In this document: piece after piece, positions 1-12,075 of the stretch
Layout of the letters: each line of letters starts with the position of its first letter
Position numbering within the stretch: the first letter of the stretch is position 1
Assembly: GCF_963676685.1 (NCBI RefSeq)
Contig: NC_092354.1
Coordinates: 67,964,241 to 68,028,240 of the forward strand
Source: Mytilus edulis
Lineage: Eukaryota > Mollusca > Bivalvia > Mytilida > Mytilidae
Direction: 5' to 3'
DNA length: 64,000 nucleotides
The notes under the pieces: model-generated
Databases searched by the model: none
Told to the model about the DNA's origin: nothing
The model's input: only the letters and a program-made list of their open reading frames with translations
Program-made: the position numbers and the translations under genes

Positions 1-1462
1 CAATAAGCTCCTGAAACTTTGTTTTTACATTTTGTTATTTTATTACAATATTATATAACAGATATTATAAATCACACAAACATGTTAGGTATGTGCATTA
101 ATTTCCAAAACATATTAATATTAAAAAAATAAAAGTAAACAATGTTGAAATTCATGCATAAAACGACTCTAAGGCAAATATTTTGTATACCATAATTTGT
201 TTATTAATATTTTCACAATTTTATGTCTATGTGATATTTGTCATATCTTGTCCCTAAAGGCAATGTAGGTATATATTAACAAGATTTAGATAGATATAAG
301 TGATAGTCTTACGTAGATAATGTATCGGAATATAATCGTGTAATTTAATCATGTTGGTCACTTCTTTAAAGCTGATAAATATTGAATAAGAATGAAACTT
401 TCATGAGGTTTTTTTTTATTCATGATTTCCGATAAAACAAAAACAAAAAAAAACAAGAGAAATATTCAAATTTTAACATATTTGGACATTCAAACTCATA
501 GATCGAAAATATACTTAAATCATGATACTTTCTGTTTCTGTAAAGATAAACATGAACAAATATTAAGTATTTATGCATTGCAGGTTTTGAAATTTGACAG
601 TAACAGACCTACACAAAACCACAGTTCAAAGTTGAATGGCGCATGTGTCCTAAAACTAATTGATCCAATTTGAATTTACCGTTTCTATCAAAATTTATAG
701 TACCAATACAAAACCAAACCAAATATGGGTGATACCATGGAACAAATTACAAATATTGGTAAGTGTGTGTTGATGTGCGTTAAGTAAATGTTGCAAATAT
801 ATAACGTGCACTTGGTATAGCTTCTACCGTATGTATAGAATAGGAAAAGATCATTCAGACATTTTTTTCTCATTGTGACTTAGATAGAGATGGTCTCAAT
901 GGCAATCATATCACATCTTCTTATTAATATAATTAATCAAGAGGCATCAATTCTTACAATTTCATTTTGATAAGAAAAAAAGTTACTAGTTAATATTGAA
1001 ATTTAAGGAGGTGGTATGCTTGGCAATAAGATAACTTTCCACCAGAGACTAAATGACATAAATTAAAGCAGCTTCTAGTAAAGGTTCTTCAACAATGAAA
1101 ACAAAATACCTTATACATAGTTAGGTCCCGACAAGCCAAATTTAACAGGAACAGGCTTGGCTTTTTTCCAATATTCCTACACAATGAGGTAACTTTGTCA
1201 TGTAGAGCACGTGCGTGTTGTTAAAGAAAGGGAAGATGCATTTTGGTGGTAACAAGTTCACTCTTTAAAGCAGCGTGTGATTTTTGTCCGTCAATGAATT
1301 GGTGGAATGCCTAAGCTTATACTAGTAAAACATCGATGTTAAAATTCAAATTATCAAACATAGCTAATATACCTATGAAAAACATTTTCTTCTCTGATGC
1401 ACCACTAATTCAACCTCAAACAGGCTAAGTTAAGAGTTTGTTCCTGGCTTAAAATATAGATA

Positions 1463-1840
1463 AGAAGATGTGGTATGAGTGCCAATGAGATAACTCGCCA
1501 TCCAAGTCGCAATGTATTTTCTATACATTGCGACTTGGATGGCGAGTTAACTTTCTGTTAACAATTATAGGTCAACTTCAACACGGCGCCTTGGCTCACA
1601 CCGAACAGCAAGCTATTAAGAGCCAAAAATGACAAGTGTAAAACAATTCAAACAGGAAAAACAACGCTCTAAGCTATACAAAAAAGAGAAATGAGATACA
1701 TCTATGAACCACACTAACAAACGACAACCACTGATTAAAAGGCTTCTGACTATGTGTAGTTTTCTCCCTTGTATACCTGACACCAATAATTTAAGAAGGA
1801 ATGAATAATCATGCCAAGTTTCATTATCCAACACTGTTAA
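1463..1840 (+). repeat. Dispersed repeat family A copy
   Basis: The unit begins with 'agatgtggtatgagtgccaa', continues through a stretch about a parent call 'tataggtcaa' and ends near 'gacaagtgtaaaac'. Diverged copies recur at about 1005-1135, 3573-3800, 6960-7330, 11880-12075, 31169-31312, 53829-53995 and 63072-63310 on the + strand, and at 30363-30486, 45322-45480 and 55455-55610 on the - strand. No long ORF and no clear terminal repeats are seen, so it could be a SINE-like or MITE-like element. This copy contains a private palindrome at 1492-1548. Confidence 0.75.
1492..1548. repeat. Perfect 26-bp palindrome with 5-bp loop
   Basis: The left arm 1492-1517 (starting aactcgccatcc) is the exact reverse complement of the right arm 1523-1548 (ending ggatggcgagtt). 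It lies inside a family A repeat copy. Other copies carry only the left-arm-like sequence at this place, so the right arm looks like a private inverted duplication. Confidence 0.9.
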
Positions 1841-2370
1841 TTTCTAGCTCTACATATACATATACGGGGGTGAATTTGTTGAATTAAGTTAACTTTGTAG
1901 GGTATTATCCTTGCACCTGATACACCTTTTTAAAAGTTGTGGTGAATAATTGTGTCATGTTTTACAACCAAGCTCCGAAGGGTTTAATAATTAAGGAGCG
2001 GAGATTATGATTTTTTCTTCAAAATATGCATAGCGGTGACTAGAAGTTTAACTTACTTGTTTACCTTGATTTTCAAGGGTGTTGTTTCTTGTATGCGACA
2101 CACTCTATAGAAGTGGTAAACAATCCTGTAAATAATTAAAGTAAATAATTAACGAGGGTGAGAAGGGCCTGTGACGGTCGACCGTTCGTAAACACAGGCG
2201 CGTGTACTGATTACAATAGGCCTTCCGCCGATCACTCGGTGGGCTGTTCCTTTCTACATTCAATACTACTAGATACACGGAAAGCATCGCAATGGGTTTA
2301 TTAAACCAGCCCAACCTTTAAATAAAAGAAACTGCATCTATATATGTAGCATCTAAATGTAAAATAAAGA

Positions 2371-2643
2371 TTTACAGCAAAAAAATATTGAGTGGGTAGG
2401 TAAAGGTAATAACTTTGGTTAGCTTGCTTGCTAGAGCTGAACAGTGAAGTCATTACTAGGTTGGGTACATACTTCCTTCCTTTGAGAGTAGACTAGGCGA
2501 CAGTTAATAAATCTACCTGTTTGTAAGACTAAACTACTCCGAAAGGAGGATAGTATATACCAAAACAAATAATGACTTCACGTTTCAGCTAGCAAGTAAG
2601 CTAACCAAGGATATAACCTTAACCTACACACGTTTTGCTGTAA
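2371..2643. mobile_element. Inverted-repeat element (MITE-like)
   Basis: The ends read ttacagcaaaa and ttttgctgtaa. The inverted similarity continues inward for about 70 bp with mismatches (ggttagcttgcttgctag on the left against ggttagcttacttgctag on the reverse of the right, then gtgaagtcatta on both). It has no coding potential. The target-site duplication is not clear, so the superfamily is unassigned. Confidence 0.7.
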
Positions 2644-2686
2644 TATCCGGGGAATTCTAGATCATCACATTTCTAAGTCTAAGCAT

Positions 2687-2753
2687 AGGGGTTTGTTACT
2701 ATTTGCCAGGTTTGCTATACAAAGGAACCCCATGCAAATAGTAACAAACCCCT
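2687..2753. repeat. Perfect 20-bp inverted repeat, 27-bp spacer
   Basis: Arms 2687-2706 and 2734-2753 are exact reverse complements (left arm begins aggggtttgtta). It lies just outside the element at 2371-2643. It could form a stable hairpin, but no function is evident. Confidence 0.85.
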
Positions 2754-3572
2754 GCGTTCTAAGGAGAACAAATCTCCAGGGAATACCAGAACATCCCCCC
2801 ATTTGATAGTCAAGTATTATTTTTTTTTAGTTGTTTGAAACTAATAAATTGTAATAATGAATTTAAGAGCACACAGCAGAGGCTAGATATAAGCCCACAA
2901 TTTTTTTTTAAATCAACATAAAATATACCTAAATAAATACCATATAATATCAATTGATAATAGTTTTTTTTTCATTTATAATGTCACTACTATAGTAACA
3001 CTGAGAATAAACAGAAAGCTATTTATCATGATATAGTTCGCTTTCCTGTTTTTGAACATATATCTGAGGGCGTTTTAAAACAACTTTGACAACCCATTAC
3101 GGTATCACAAGGTCGTAAGTTATTATAATGTTGGTGATAACACATTTCGGTCACTCAAATATGAAAAAAAACTTTTAAACACTTGATGCTTTTACAAAAT
3201 ATTTACATTTTTAATGCGAGTTTATTATGTCGTTTCAATACATAACTATAACTTCAACAATTAATATCTACATCACACATGTTCTATTTCTTAATATAAA
3301 TGTTCGTATGTATGTATATTCGTTATAACAAGTAGGTCATGTTAAAGTACTTGTACAATTGGCTGTTTCTACTTTGTACGCGTGGGCAATAGATTCAACT
3401 TAGTTAGTATACATTAAGAATGAAGTATGAGTCCCTATCTCATTGGTAAGAAGATGGAGTATGTATGTTTTATTTATGTTTATCTAAAGGAGTATGGCAC
3501 CATTGTATGTCTACTTGAAGCATTGCCAGTTATATATTGACCGGCTTTCTATTAATTTACTGATTATAAAAA

Positions 3573-3800
3573 TAAGAAAATATGGTATTATTACCAATGA
3601 GACCACTCTCAACAACAATGATCAACGTACGGCTTCAACAATGAGAACACGCATACCGCAAAGTTAGCTATAAAATCCTCCAAATGACAAATGTAAACAT
3701 TTCAAACGAAAAAAGTGACGGCCTAATTTATGAACAAAGCAATGAGCGAAAAACAAATATGATTTACAGAAAATAAACGACACCAACTGAATTACAGACA
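3573..3800 (+). repeat. Dispersed repeat family A, diverged copy
   Basis: The stretch shows the family A order of landmarks: 'aatatggtattattaccaat', 'caatgagaacacgcataccg' and 'gacaaatgtaaac'. It ends about 140 bp before the sushi exon. Confidence 0.6.
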
Positions 3801-3936
3801 TTTGACTGGCTTTTCAAAATCAAACAAGTACAATTTCTGCACACTCCCCTGCTTGTATGGCAAGGGCGAACTACAACATATCTTTACAGACATCAACATT
3901 TGCTCTAGTCTCAAATTTCACTCTTATTTTTTATAG

Positions 3937-4131
3937 AATGCATAGATTTTCGATTTCTTCCAAGAACCAACACTTCACATACACCAGATGCTCTATTAAG
4001 TACGACGCAGAGAACGGTTGGACAGAAAGTATACCTCACGTGTCCTGAAGACTATAAATTGATTGGACGAGATATGATCACGTGCTTAAGTTCTGGTAAA
4101 TGGAATGTAGAGGCGCAACCTCATTGTACAG
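3937..4131 (+). CDS. Sushi-domain exon
   Basis: The acceptor is tttttatag at 3936 and the donor is acag/gtataa. The frame is open throughout (phase 2 at start if the first codon is split, phase 1 at end). It encodes one sushi module with the C...TC...C...W...HC pattern of the family. An ATG-like start assigned at 4059 is really a TTG leucine inside the domain. Confidence 0.8.
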
Positions 4132-7100
4132 GTATAATGGTAACATCAAAAAATATTTTGTTCAAAATGAATGTTACAAAGCAATTTATTATCTTGTTTA
4201 ATCTGTCTTTTTCTGGATTTTCATACAAATCTTTTATTTATAACAAGCCACTACAAACCAAACAATCATGTCGGAAGTGTTTCTCTGTCGGAAACAAACA
4301 AACAAACAATCATTCTAACAAACGAACGAACAAACAAACAATACAAATAAAAAAGCAGATGCACGTATACACGCGTACATGAACATTCATGATCTTTAAA
4401 ACCTGTTTTATTTGAAATTTGACACGATATTATTTAAATATTCAACTGCTTTACTATATTATGCAAATATGTTTACAAACGAGTCATTAAATACATATAA
4501 TAAAGCAGATGAATACATTAATACAAACGCTAAGCTTATTTTTGACGTTCAGTTTACAATATTATGTCTGTTGGGTTTTTTTCACACAGTGTTGTCAATA
4601 TAATGGAATTTTATGTGACTGTCTTACAAGCGAGTGGTTTAGCTAACTATAATTTATTCCAACATTTTCTCTGTGTAAGAAAATGCCTTTACCTAGTCAG
4701 GAATATAACAATTGTTATACATTCGTTTAATGTGTTTCAGCTTTTGATTTTGGCGTTTTATTAGGGACTTTCCGTTTTGTATTTTCCTCTTAGTTCGGTA
4801 TTTTTTGTTATAAAATTGAGAATGGAAATGGGGAATGTGTCAAAGCGACAACAACCCGATCATAGAAAAGACAACAACAGAAGGTCACCAACAGGTCTTC
4901 AATTTAGCGAGAAATTTCCGCACCCGGAGGCGTCCTTCAGCTGGCAAACAAATATATACTAGTTCAGTGATAATGAATTTCTACATTTTATTTAGCATAA
5001 TTCCAGAATAAGTATACGAGTTCTTTGCAAGAATAAGATTTTTAAGAATAGTAATTTTATTGAAACATAACTTTTTGTATTTTCAGATGAAACATTTGCT
5101 ATGTCAGACTCTACAAAACTTTATATAGGAGTATTTTGTGCCTGTGGGGCATTATTTCTATTTGCTGTTACTATATTGATTGCAAAACTAACGTGTTTTA
5201 GTGATAAAGAACTTCGAAGGTAAATTGTTTCAGTATACTTTTATTAAATACAGAGATGTCAATTAGTCTGTAGCTTAAAGAGCATCATGGTATTCATATA
5301 AGGAGAGTATTGTATACGCCTATGGAACGACACTACAACAACAAAAATACAATCTAGCGGGCAACAATAACAGTTATATTTAAAAATGTCAAGCTCGGAA
5401 TCGACCAGTCTATGGCTTATTCGTGAAAAAATTCAACAGAGACTTCAAAAAGCAATACCGACAATTTTAGAACATTTCTCTATCTCTGTAGGTACTATGC
5501 AGTGTAGTCGTCTGATCTGTGATTTTACCGAATGTTCTATTTCCGATTGCGACATTTTGACGACGTGTGGATTGATATGGCGGGTGATGCATGCATAGCC
5601 AAGCAACTACTGTTGTTTAAATTAAACGGTCTTTTTAATGTAAACATAATGCATTCAAAGTTTAAGATTGTTTTAGTATGCACATTGGACAAAATTTAGA
5701 AAGCTAGCAATTAGTTTTAGGATTGTACATAAGGGCTAACAAATTTAAATTAAAAACGCTTCTGTGGTAGTCTTTTTAAAATGGTATGCGTCTTAATATT
5801 GCTGGCGTTAATCATGCAGAGTATCACAAAAAGCGCTGCTATCTAGGCAATACAACGAAAGACCAAATTTACCAATAAAAATAGCTTTCATGGTATAATA
5901 TATACCAGGCCATGAGGGAGTAATATCAGCTGCAATATATGGCTTGCATGCGCAAATGCATTGTTTCAATGGTTTCAAGTTTAATTTTAATTTTCAGGAG
6001 AAGAACAGACGGCTTAGGGACACAGTCAGTTGATTCTATGACATATGTTCACGATATAAAAGATCATCCTCCCGCTGTCATTAGTGTTGCAGAGGACGGG
6101 TCAGAGGTTGGAATCATTAGACCATTTGAGACATTTATAAACCCTGCGTATTACCAACAACCCCGTCCTCGTTTATCAAGTCATTCACGATCAACCGGAA
6201 GTACTCTTGAAAGCGAGGCTGACTACGATGCACCATGGAGTACTGGGTAAGGATAATGCTTACACAAGTAGAAATCGGTTATACGTCTTTACCTAAGAAA
6301 TGTCTTGTGTTCCATATTTGTTCATTGAAAACCAATACATAATGACAATTTATCGGTTCTAAATGGCAAATATATCAACTGAAAAGTTTCTTACCGATAG
6401 CATCTAAAAGTAACTTATTTTCCGAAGAAGAAAAAAGAAATCTTTAGTTAGATTTTGTTTGATGTAAACACGAGGAACCTCTGCCTTTGCTAGTCTTGTA
6501 TACTTTTAAATATTAGTTCATGTATATGTTTTAATGATAAGTATGGCGTCTGTTTTCAATGAACTAGTACACACGTTTGTTTATGGGCCAGTCGAAGCCC
6601 GCCTCAGGTGCGGGATTTTCAAGTTGTGTTGAAGATCCATTGGTGGACTTCGGCTGGTTTCTGCTGTTTAGTCGGGTTGTTGTCTCTGACACATATCTCA
6701 CTTCCATTCTCAATTTTACATCTTATAAACTTGTTCCCTTACAGGTCACCAGATGAACGACAATGTTGTCACACGAATACGAACTGTCACGAACCTGTGG
6801 ATAGACGGTGGAGCGATCGTAGTATAAAGGCCATGAATAATTATGATTATGAAAGGTAATTCTTTTCTAAAGTATTTTAGTCTGTCATACAGGTATATAA
6901 TCCCTTATTTGGATCCGGTCTTAAAGAACATATATTATGAAAAAAGTACATATTTTATACAAAATATAGAAATGATGAGATGTGAAATAGTTGCCAGTGA
7001 GACATCTACCAACAAAAGTTCCAAGAAACTGGATATAATCAATCATAGGCAACTGTAAATAGATAAAGGAAGATGCTGTATGAGTGTGCCAAACCCTCCA

Positions 7101-8340
7101 TCCAAGTAACAATTTATAAAAGTAAACCATTATAGGTCAAGGTACGGCCTTCAACACGGAACTTTGGCTCACACCGAACAGCAAGCTATAAAGGGCTCCA
7201 AAAATGACTAGTGTAAAACCATTCAAACGAGAAAACCAACGGTCTAATCTATATAAGAACGAAAAACGAGAAACACTTATGAACCACATATTAAACAGAC
7301 GACAACCATGCACTGAAACAATACGAAAAGTAACCGATATCCTATAGTCAGTTATACAAGATAGTTCTAGCGCATAGCTGTAACTTTGCCAAAGATAGTA
7401 AAAGATCTGGGACATTTTGTTATCAAATAAAATCATAAGAACCTAGCATCACTGTAGAACTCCTTTTAAAAAGTTTCTTTTGGTTGATAAATAAGATAGG
7501 ATGGTATAATTGCTATATTGTAAATGTTTTGTACTACAGGGAATATACAATTTATAAGTATGTTGAATGTGTCACAACAAGTCTGAATTAGTTGTAGTAT
7601 TGAAATGAAACGACTGCCCCTTTTTTAACTGACTGATCATGAATAGCTATAAATGCTTGAAATGTAGAATTTAAAAAAGTAGGTTATGGAACAATGCATT
7701 AGTGGTTATGTTTCTATAGATTATTTTTCTCATGTTGAATAATGAATGCATATAGCCTTAGTTCGGTTTGCAAACATGTTTCTTTTCTTGGTTCCATTAA
7801 ACAGTACAGAACATACATCTGTTCAAGCTTACCGTGGAAATACGTTGAATATTCAATTTGCCACATAATGATTTTCATATGTATTTTAAACAGAAATAGT
7901 AAAATATCCAGTGGTTGTTATATATAATAACGATTGGTCAATTAAAAACAGACAACTTAAGTGGTCAAAATAAGACTGGTGCGTCATAAGCGCTTTATGG
8001 TTAGACACCGCAGTAATTAAATACATTTATTATGGCAATATTCCTTCCTTAGAAAACAACTATTTGATATTCTGACAGGGATTGAAAATGAATATCCTCA
8101 AATAGTAACGACTGAATACGAATTATTTTGCACAATGCATCATAATATCACGACCGTTTTCAGCATTTAATAATGTATAAAATATTTTAAAATAAGTTGT
8201 TGCAATTGTATTGAAAATCTCATTTAAAAGTTAACTGACACTTATTTAATTGATATTTTAGGTATGGAAGAATACCACGAATCAATCCAAATAATGCGCC
8301 AGTATTTGAGTTACCGGAAGATGATCAGACGCCATTTTGA
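3937..8340 (+). CDS. Sushi (CCP) domain single-pass membrane protein, C-terminal five exons
   Basis: Exons are 3937-4131, 5087-5219, 5998-6246, 6745-6855 and 8262-8340. All have GT-AG borders and compatible phases (1, 2, 2, 2), ending in TGA. The visible part encodes a sushi domain (cysteines in VYLTCPEDYK, MITCLSSGKW and PHC, plus an earlier CIDF cysteine), then one hydrophobic helix (IGVFCACGALFLFAVTILIA) followed by basic residues, giving a type I topology. The roughly 150-residue tail carries FINPAY, which fits the FxNPxY internalisation/PTB-binding consensus, and a PRPRL stretch. The first exon begins within the gene, so the signal peptide and any further sushi domains are upstream of the window. 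I do not recognise a named orthologue. Ligand and pathway are unknown; a surface receptor or adhesion role is inferred from the architecture. Confidence 0.8.
4676..4975 (+). repeat. Family E repeat followed by family D repeat
   Basis: 4676-4815 (aatgcctttacctagtcagg through ttagttcggtattttt) matches 40372-40515. 4818-4975 (ttgagaatggaaatggggaa, then acaacaacccgat) is family D, also found at 6596-6724 (-), 45480-45600 (-) and 49558-49665 (+). Both lie in an intron of the sushi gene. Confidence 0.75.
5087..5219 (+). CDS. Transmembrane exon
   Basis: The acceptor is gtattttcag and the donor is cgaag/gtaaat. It completes an Asp codon with the previous exon. It encodes a short juxtamembrane stretch, a helix of about 22 hydrophobic residues, then SDKELRR with basic stop-transfer character. 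Confidence 0.8.
5998..6246 (+). CDS. Cytoplasmic-tail exon with FxNPxY motif
   Basis: The acceptor is ttttcag and the donor is ctgg/gtaagg. The 83-residue product is serine- and proline-rich and includes FINPAYYQQPRPRLSS. The FxNPxY consensus is known from LDL-receptor-type tails, where it binds PTB-domain adaptors. Confidence 0.8.
6596..6724 (-). repeat. Family D repeat immediately upstream of a splice acceptor
   Basis: This is the reverse complement of the family D start (ends attctcaattttaca). It abuts the acceptor of the exon at 6745. The same arrangement occurs at exon 8 of the mannosidase gene. Confidence 0.75.
6745..6855 (+). CDS. Cytoplasmic-tail exon
   Basis: The acceptor cccttacag follows a family D repeat by about 20 bp. 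The donor is gaaag/gtaatt. It encodes a polar segment with a CCHTNTNC cysteine cluster and NNYDYER. Confidence 0.75.
6960..7330 (+). repeat. Dispersed repeat family A copy
   Basis: Family A landmarks are present twice at the left end (about 6970 and 7070), then 'taaaccattataggtcaagg' and 'ggctccaaaaatgactagtg'. It is intronic in the sushi gene. The rest of that intron (7330-8261) shows no feature. Confidence 0.65.
8262..8340 (+). CDS. Terminal coding exon
   Basis: The acceptor is gatattttag. It completes an Arg codon and encodes an acidic C-terminus ending ELPEDDQTPF before TGA at 8338-8340. Confidence 0.75.
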
Positions 8341-8633
8341 TTTTCGAAAACTCCCCGGCGTATTCTATCGCAGCGATCGTCTCCCATATATAAGATCTCA
8401 CTCCACAGTATATATATGCGTCTGAATAAGTTTATTTCAAGGAAATGAGACATTAAGTGGATATATGTTTAACTTGTGATGGTTTCGTCTTGTGTTAGGC
8501 ATATATTAATGTAATGCCATTTGTCTGGGAAGAAAGTATTTATTAGTAATTTTTTTTACATCAATGACCTATGCAGTTTAATTATTTCTATTTTAATGAT
8601 TATATTTTTCACAAAGTCAAATATGTAAGTGTA

Positions 8634-8639
8634 AATAAA
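8634..8639 (+). promoter_or_regulatory. Probable polyadenylation signal of the sushi gene
   Basis: A canonical AATAAA lies about 295 bp after the stop codon in AT-rich sequence, a reasonable 3' UTR length. Confidence 0.5.
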
Positions 8640-9130
8640 TATAAACACGAGAAAGGATTTTAGTTTTATACGAATGCATCTCCAACCTACTATTGGATAC
8701 TATATATTTAAGAAATTGTGTTCAATTTAACTAATATAAAGGTTTCAGGTTGCAGCTATCGCAATAAATGAAAAATATGTAAACACGCCTGTATCACACA
8801 TCTGCATGCATGACTCCAAACGCCATGCTTAATGTCTTGGGAGCTGGTTCTCGGATATAATTTAATTAAAATCTTGTTTACAAATATATTGTTAGTTTTC
8901 TGGTAGTTTTAAATAAACTGAGGTGTGTCAGGGCAATCTGCCGTTACCTTTATTTTAAAATTGCGCAATTCAAGTTCATGTTTTCCCTCGACTATTAATG
9001 ACGTCTTTGTACTGGATTGCAATGGATGCTGGAAGTGTTTTAACCAGTACTTTAGTTTTAGATGTACACGATTTTTGTATAATCTTTAATTGACTTTGAA
9101 CTAGCTTTCAGTAACTCCGAGTACTATCAT
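8640..9130. other. Intergenic stretch without recognisable features
   Basis: AT-rich sequence with no supported ORF. An ATAAA-rich tail near 8761 could be a second polyadenylation site. Confidence 0.4.
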
Positions 9131-9880
9131 ACCCAAATTTAGGGCCAGGTAAGCTTTTCTAATCACTTGAAGTCCGGCGTCCGTCTTCGTCGTTTGTTAA
9201 CTTTTATAAAAAAAAAACTTCTCCTCTGAAACTGCAGGGCCAAATTTGCCTAAAATCATCATAGAGATCTAGGTTAAAAAAAGGTCGCGGATGATCCTAG
9301 CTTTCTGTTAACCAAGACGGCTGACATGGATCATGGATGGAAATAAAGCATACAAGTTAAAATCAAGTTTTTTATTGTTTTAAATTATCTTCTTTAAAAC
9401 CGTTATAAATAGAGAAAATCGGACAATGGCTAAAATGAGTCAAAACTGCGAGCATTACCATTTGTCCATACACTTAAAAATTGTCATACGACTTCTTTTA
9501 GGAGTTATTGCCAATAAAAAACAAATGTTATCATATTTTTTTCATGATTTTGTCTATTGTTTTGAAAACTATGAAAGATAGAAAAAAAAACTTAAAAATC
9601 CCAAAATGATCAGCGAGACAAGTTTTACAAAAAAAAATCTTATACTGGAACTCGTCAGTCGACCCCTTAGTAGAGTTACTGCCCTTTGATGACTATATGT
9701 ACCAAGTGTTGCGTTTTCGTCATACACCTTAAAAGTATTATAGTTAAATAAAAACTTAAATAACCAAGTCATGATCAGAAAAACAAGATCTACAATGAAA
9801 AATTATTTGGTGAAAATCGTCAATCGACCACTTACTAGAGTTGTTGCCCTTTAATGACGGTTTTTACCATTTATATGCAT
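9130..9880 (+). repeat. Dispersed repeat family F
   Basis: It begins near 'gggccaggtaagcttttcta' and continues with 'cttctcctctgaaactgcag' and repeated 'gttactgccctttgatgac' type modules. A related copy lies at 14780-15310. It contains internally repeated submodules of roughly 180 bp. No intact ORF is present. Confidence 0.6.
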
Positions 9881-10222
9881 CCGCCTTAGCGGAGGGGGCA
9901 TTTAAGGTTATCCGTGTCCGTCCCGTTTGTCTCGTCCGTTCGTTTGTTTTTCTGTTCGTCTGTCTAGCTTCAGGTTAAAGATTTTTGGTCGAGGTAGTTT
10001 TTGATGAAGTTGAAGTCCAATCAACTTGAAACTTATTACACATGTTAAAGGTTTTTGGTCGAGGTAGTTGTTGATGAAGTTGAAGTCCAATCAACTTGAA
10101 ACTTATTACACAAATGACATGTTCCCTATGATATGATCTTTCTAATGTTAATGCCAAATTGGAGTTTTTACCCCAATTACACGGTCCACTGAACATAAAA
10201 ATGATAGTGCGGATGGAACACA
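9879..10222 (+). repeat. Dispersed repeat family B with internal 71-bp duplication
   Basis: Family B carries 'gttgaagtccaatcaacttg', 'ccctatgatatgatcttt' and 'cggtccactgaacat'. In this copy the segment 'ttttggtcgaggtagtt...' to 'acttattacaca' occurs twice (about 9981 and 10052). Other copies are 19976-20215 (+, partial), 30739-31016 (+), 37144-37445 (-) and 52833-53137 (-). Confidence 0.8.
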
Positions 10223-11880
10223 TTCTTGTATCATGTTTTGACAGAAAAAAAGTGCCAATGTTAAAAGTCCAGAGAAATCATTTCCCGCTAAATTTTCAAT
10301 GGCTTATATTTCGAAACAAGCACACGAACCCTTCATTTTTCCTGCTTTTATAGTTTCTTTATTTATATACTATCAATTTAGTATATAACATTCTTTTTAA
10401 AAGCTTGTTATTTTGAAAAAGAGTAGCGGTCATGAGTCATGCCCCTTTATAAACATAAAACATGCCGAATTTTTCGGATACATGGTCCGTTGGTAAGTTT
10501 TTTTTTATCTAAAACGACGAATTGTATTTGTGAATAAAAGTCTTCAAGATACAGTTATAGCGTACCTCCTCTACCATGTCTAGAATTCACATGGAGAGTC
10601 GCGGGATTTTACTTTGATATTAGGGTCTGGCTGTGGTTTACAGAATAAATTATAGAGCAAAATGAATAGAAAATAGAAAAATAAGGGATTGCCTTACAAT
10701 ATTAAGAAATAGAGAATAGTGGGATAATAAATAAGGAGGCAGAGGTGAATTTAGGGTCCACCTCCTTTGAGGGGGGAGGGTTGTTAATTATTTAGGAAAT
10801 CACGGAAGCATGACTGAGTGGCTCCCTCTTAGGCAATAGCTTTTAAAATTTTCTTGATCCGCCTGAGCTCTCTGAGAGGTACAGGGACAAAATGGTCTTA
10901 AAAAAATTAAGAATGTGGAAATGACGGACCATCCTGACCATTCCTCTAATGTAAAGATAAGGTCATGTGGTTTATTATCAAATGAGACAATTTCCCATAA
11001 CAATGAATAAAATCCTTACGGTAAGCGAGGGATAAAATTAACGAATATCACGGCCCAGGCCATGTGTAAATTTACAACAAATCTATGGCTTCCATGAATT
11101 ATTTCGATTCTAATAGGACAAATACGATCATTAAAAAACTGAAGCGATGATGGGTATACCGTGTGTGTGGCTGTTCTATTTTACCCACTGTTCGATAAAT
11201 GTAAAACAAATCTAATAAACCTGCATGAAGGATTTCTTAACTAACCGCTAGAAAAAAATGTGATTACTTTTTTTACTTCTCAGTAAACCCAACATTTGCG
11301 ATTTTAGATTTGCATTTTTTATCGTAAGCTACCGTCAAATTCACTGTTAACATTGTAACCAAGGAGCCGCCATGTTGACTTGCTGAAATCAGTACATGTG
11401 CGAATATTGCAATAGAACAGAAAACAAGCAACACCTACCTCAATACTTTATTTTAATGCAATTGTATCCAAGTTTAGAAGGTAAACGCGATAGAAAAACC
11501 TTCAGCTTTGACGTTTTCATTCGTATGACGTCATGTATTGAAATGACGTTAATTGTATGCGCAAAAATCATTACTGGAATTTTGCGGGATTTTAATTTGT
11601 TTTGTTTTTGTCCATTTTTCCGTTCTCTAATGTGTAAATTCTTTTTGTTATGCATCAGAAATCAGAATACATGTTCTGTAGGGTTTTATTCAATTGTAAT
11701 TGTTAACACAGCGAAATCCACAACCGTTTACACATAGGTTACGATACATGTGGATTTACGTGGGAGGCATATTTAAACAGCCATTTGTGTACATCTTGGA
11801 GTCTGCGCTAAGTATAGATATATCGAGAATTTTATCACGGTGTTGTTTACAAAGCGAAAGAAGCACGTCATATTAGATTT
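10223..11880. other. Intergenic stretch, no gene seen
   Basis: Scattered repeat-like words occur ('ggtccacctcctttg', 'acaaatctatggcttccatg'), but there are no splice-supported exons. A 113-residue open frame at 11396-11737 has biased AT-rich composition and no domain, and I do not call it. Confidence 0.4.
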
Positions 11881-12075
11881 GAAAATGAGACATCTCCACA
11901 TATATAAGCGACGAAATGACACAGAAATTTAAACAAATTTAGCTCATCGTACGGAATTCAACAATGAGAAAAGTCCATACCGCAAAGGCAACTATGAAAG
12001 CCCCCGAAATATCAAGTGCAATTCATACGAAAACCCCGGGAAAACTGGGGTAACAGCACAGCATAAGGACAAACT
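11880..12075 (+). repeat. Dispersed repeat family A copy
   Basis: It has 'aaatgagacatctccacata', then 'catcgtacggaattcaacaa' and 'gcccccgaaatatcaagtgc', in the same order as the other family A copies. Confidence 0.6.

Larger units (their letters stand above)
1..3936. other. Repeat-rich region upstream of the first recognised exon
   Basis: No convincing coding exon is visible here. The ORFs are short, AT-rich and lack splice support. The region holds fragments of a dispersed repeat (family A, around 885-1135, 1463-1840 and 3573-3800), an inverted-repeat element (2371-2643) and two hairpins, listed separately. The 5' exons of the sushi-domain gene that starts at 3937 must lie here or, more likely, upstream of the window. 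I could not identify a signal-peptide exon. Confidence 0.6.

Noticed and set aside
4059..4382. 107-residue frame starting in the sushi exon
   Set aside because: The start is a TTG inside the domain and the frame runs through the donor into the intron.
11396..11737. 113-residue plus-strand frame
   Set aside because: AT-rich composition, overlapping antisense frame, no domain and no splice context.
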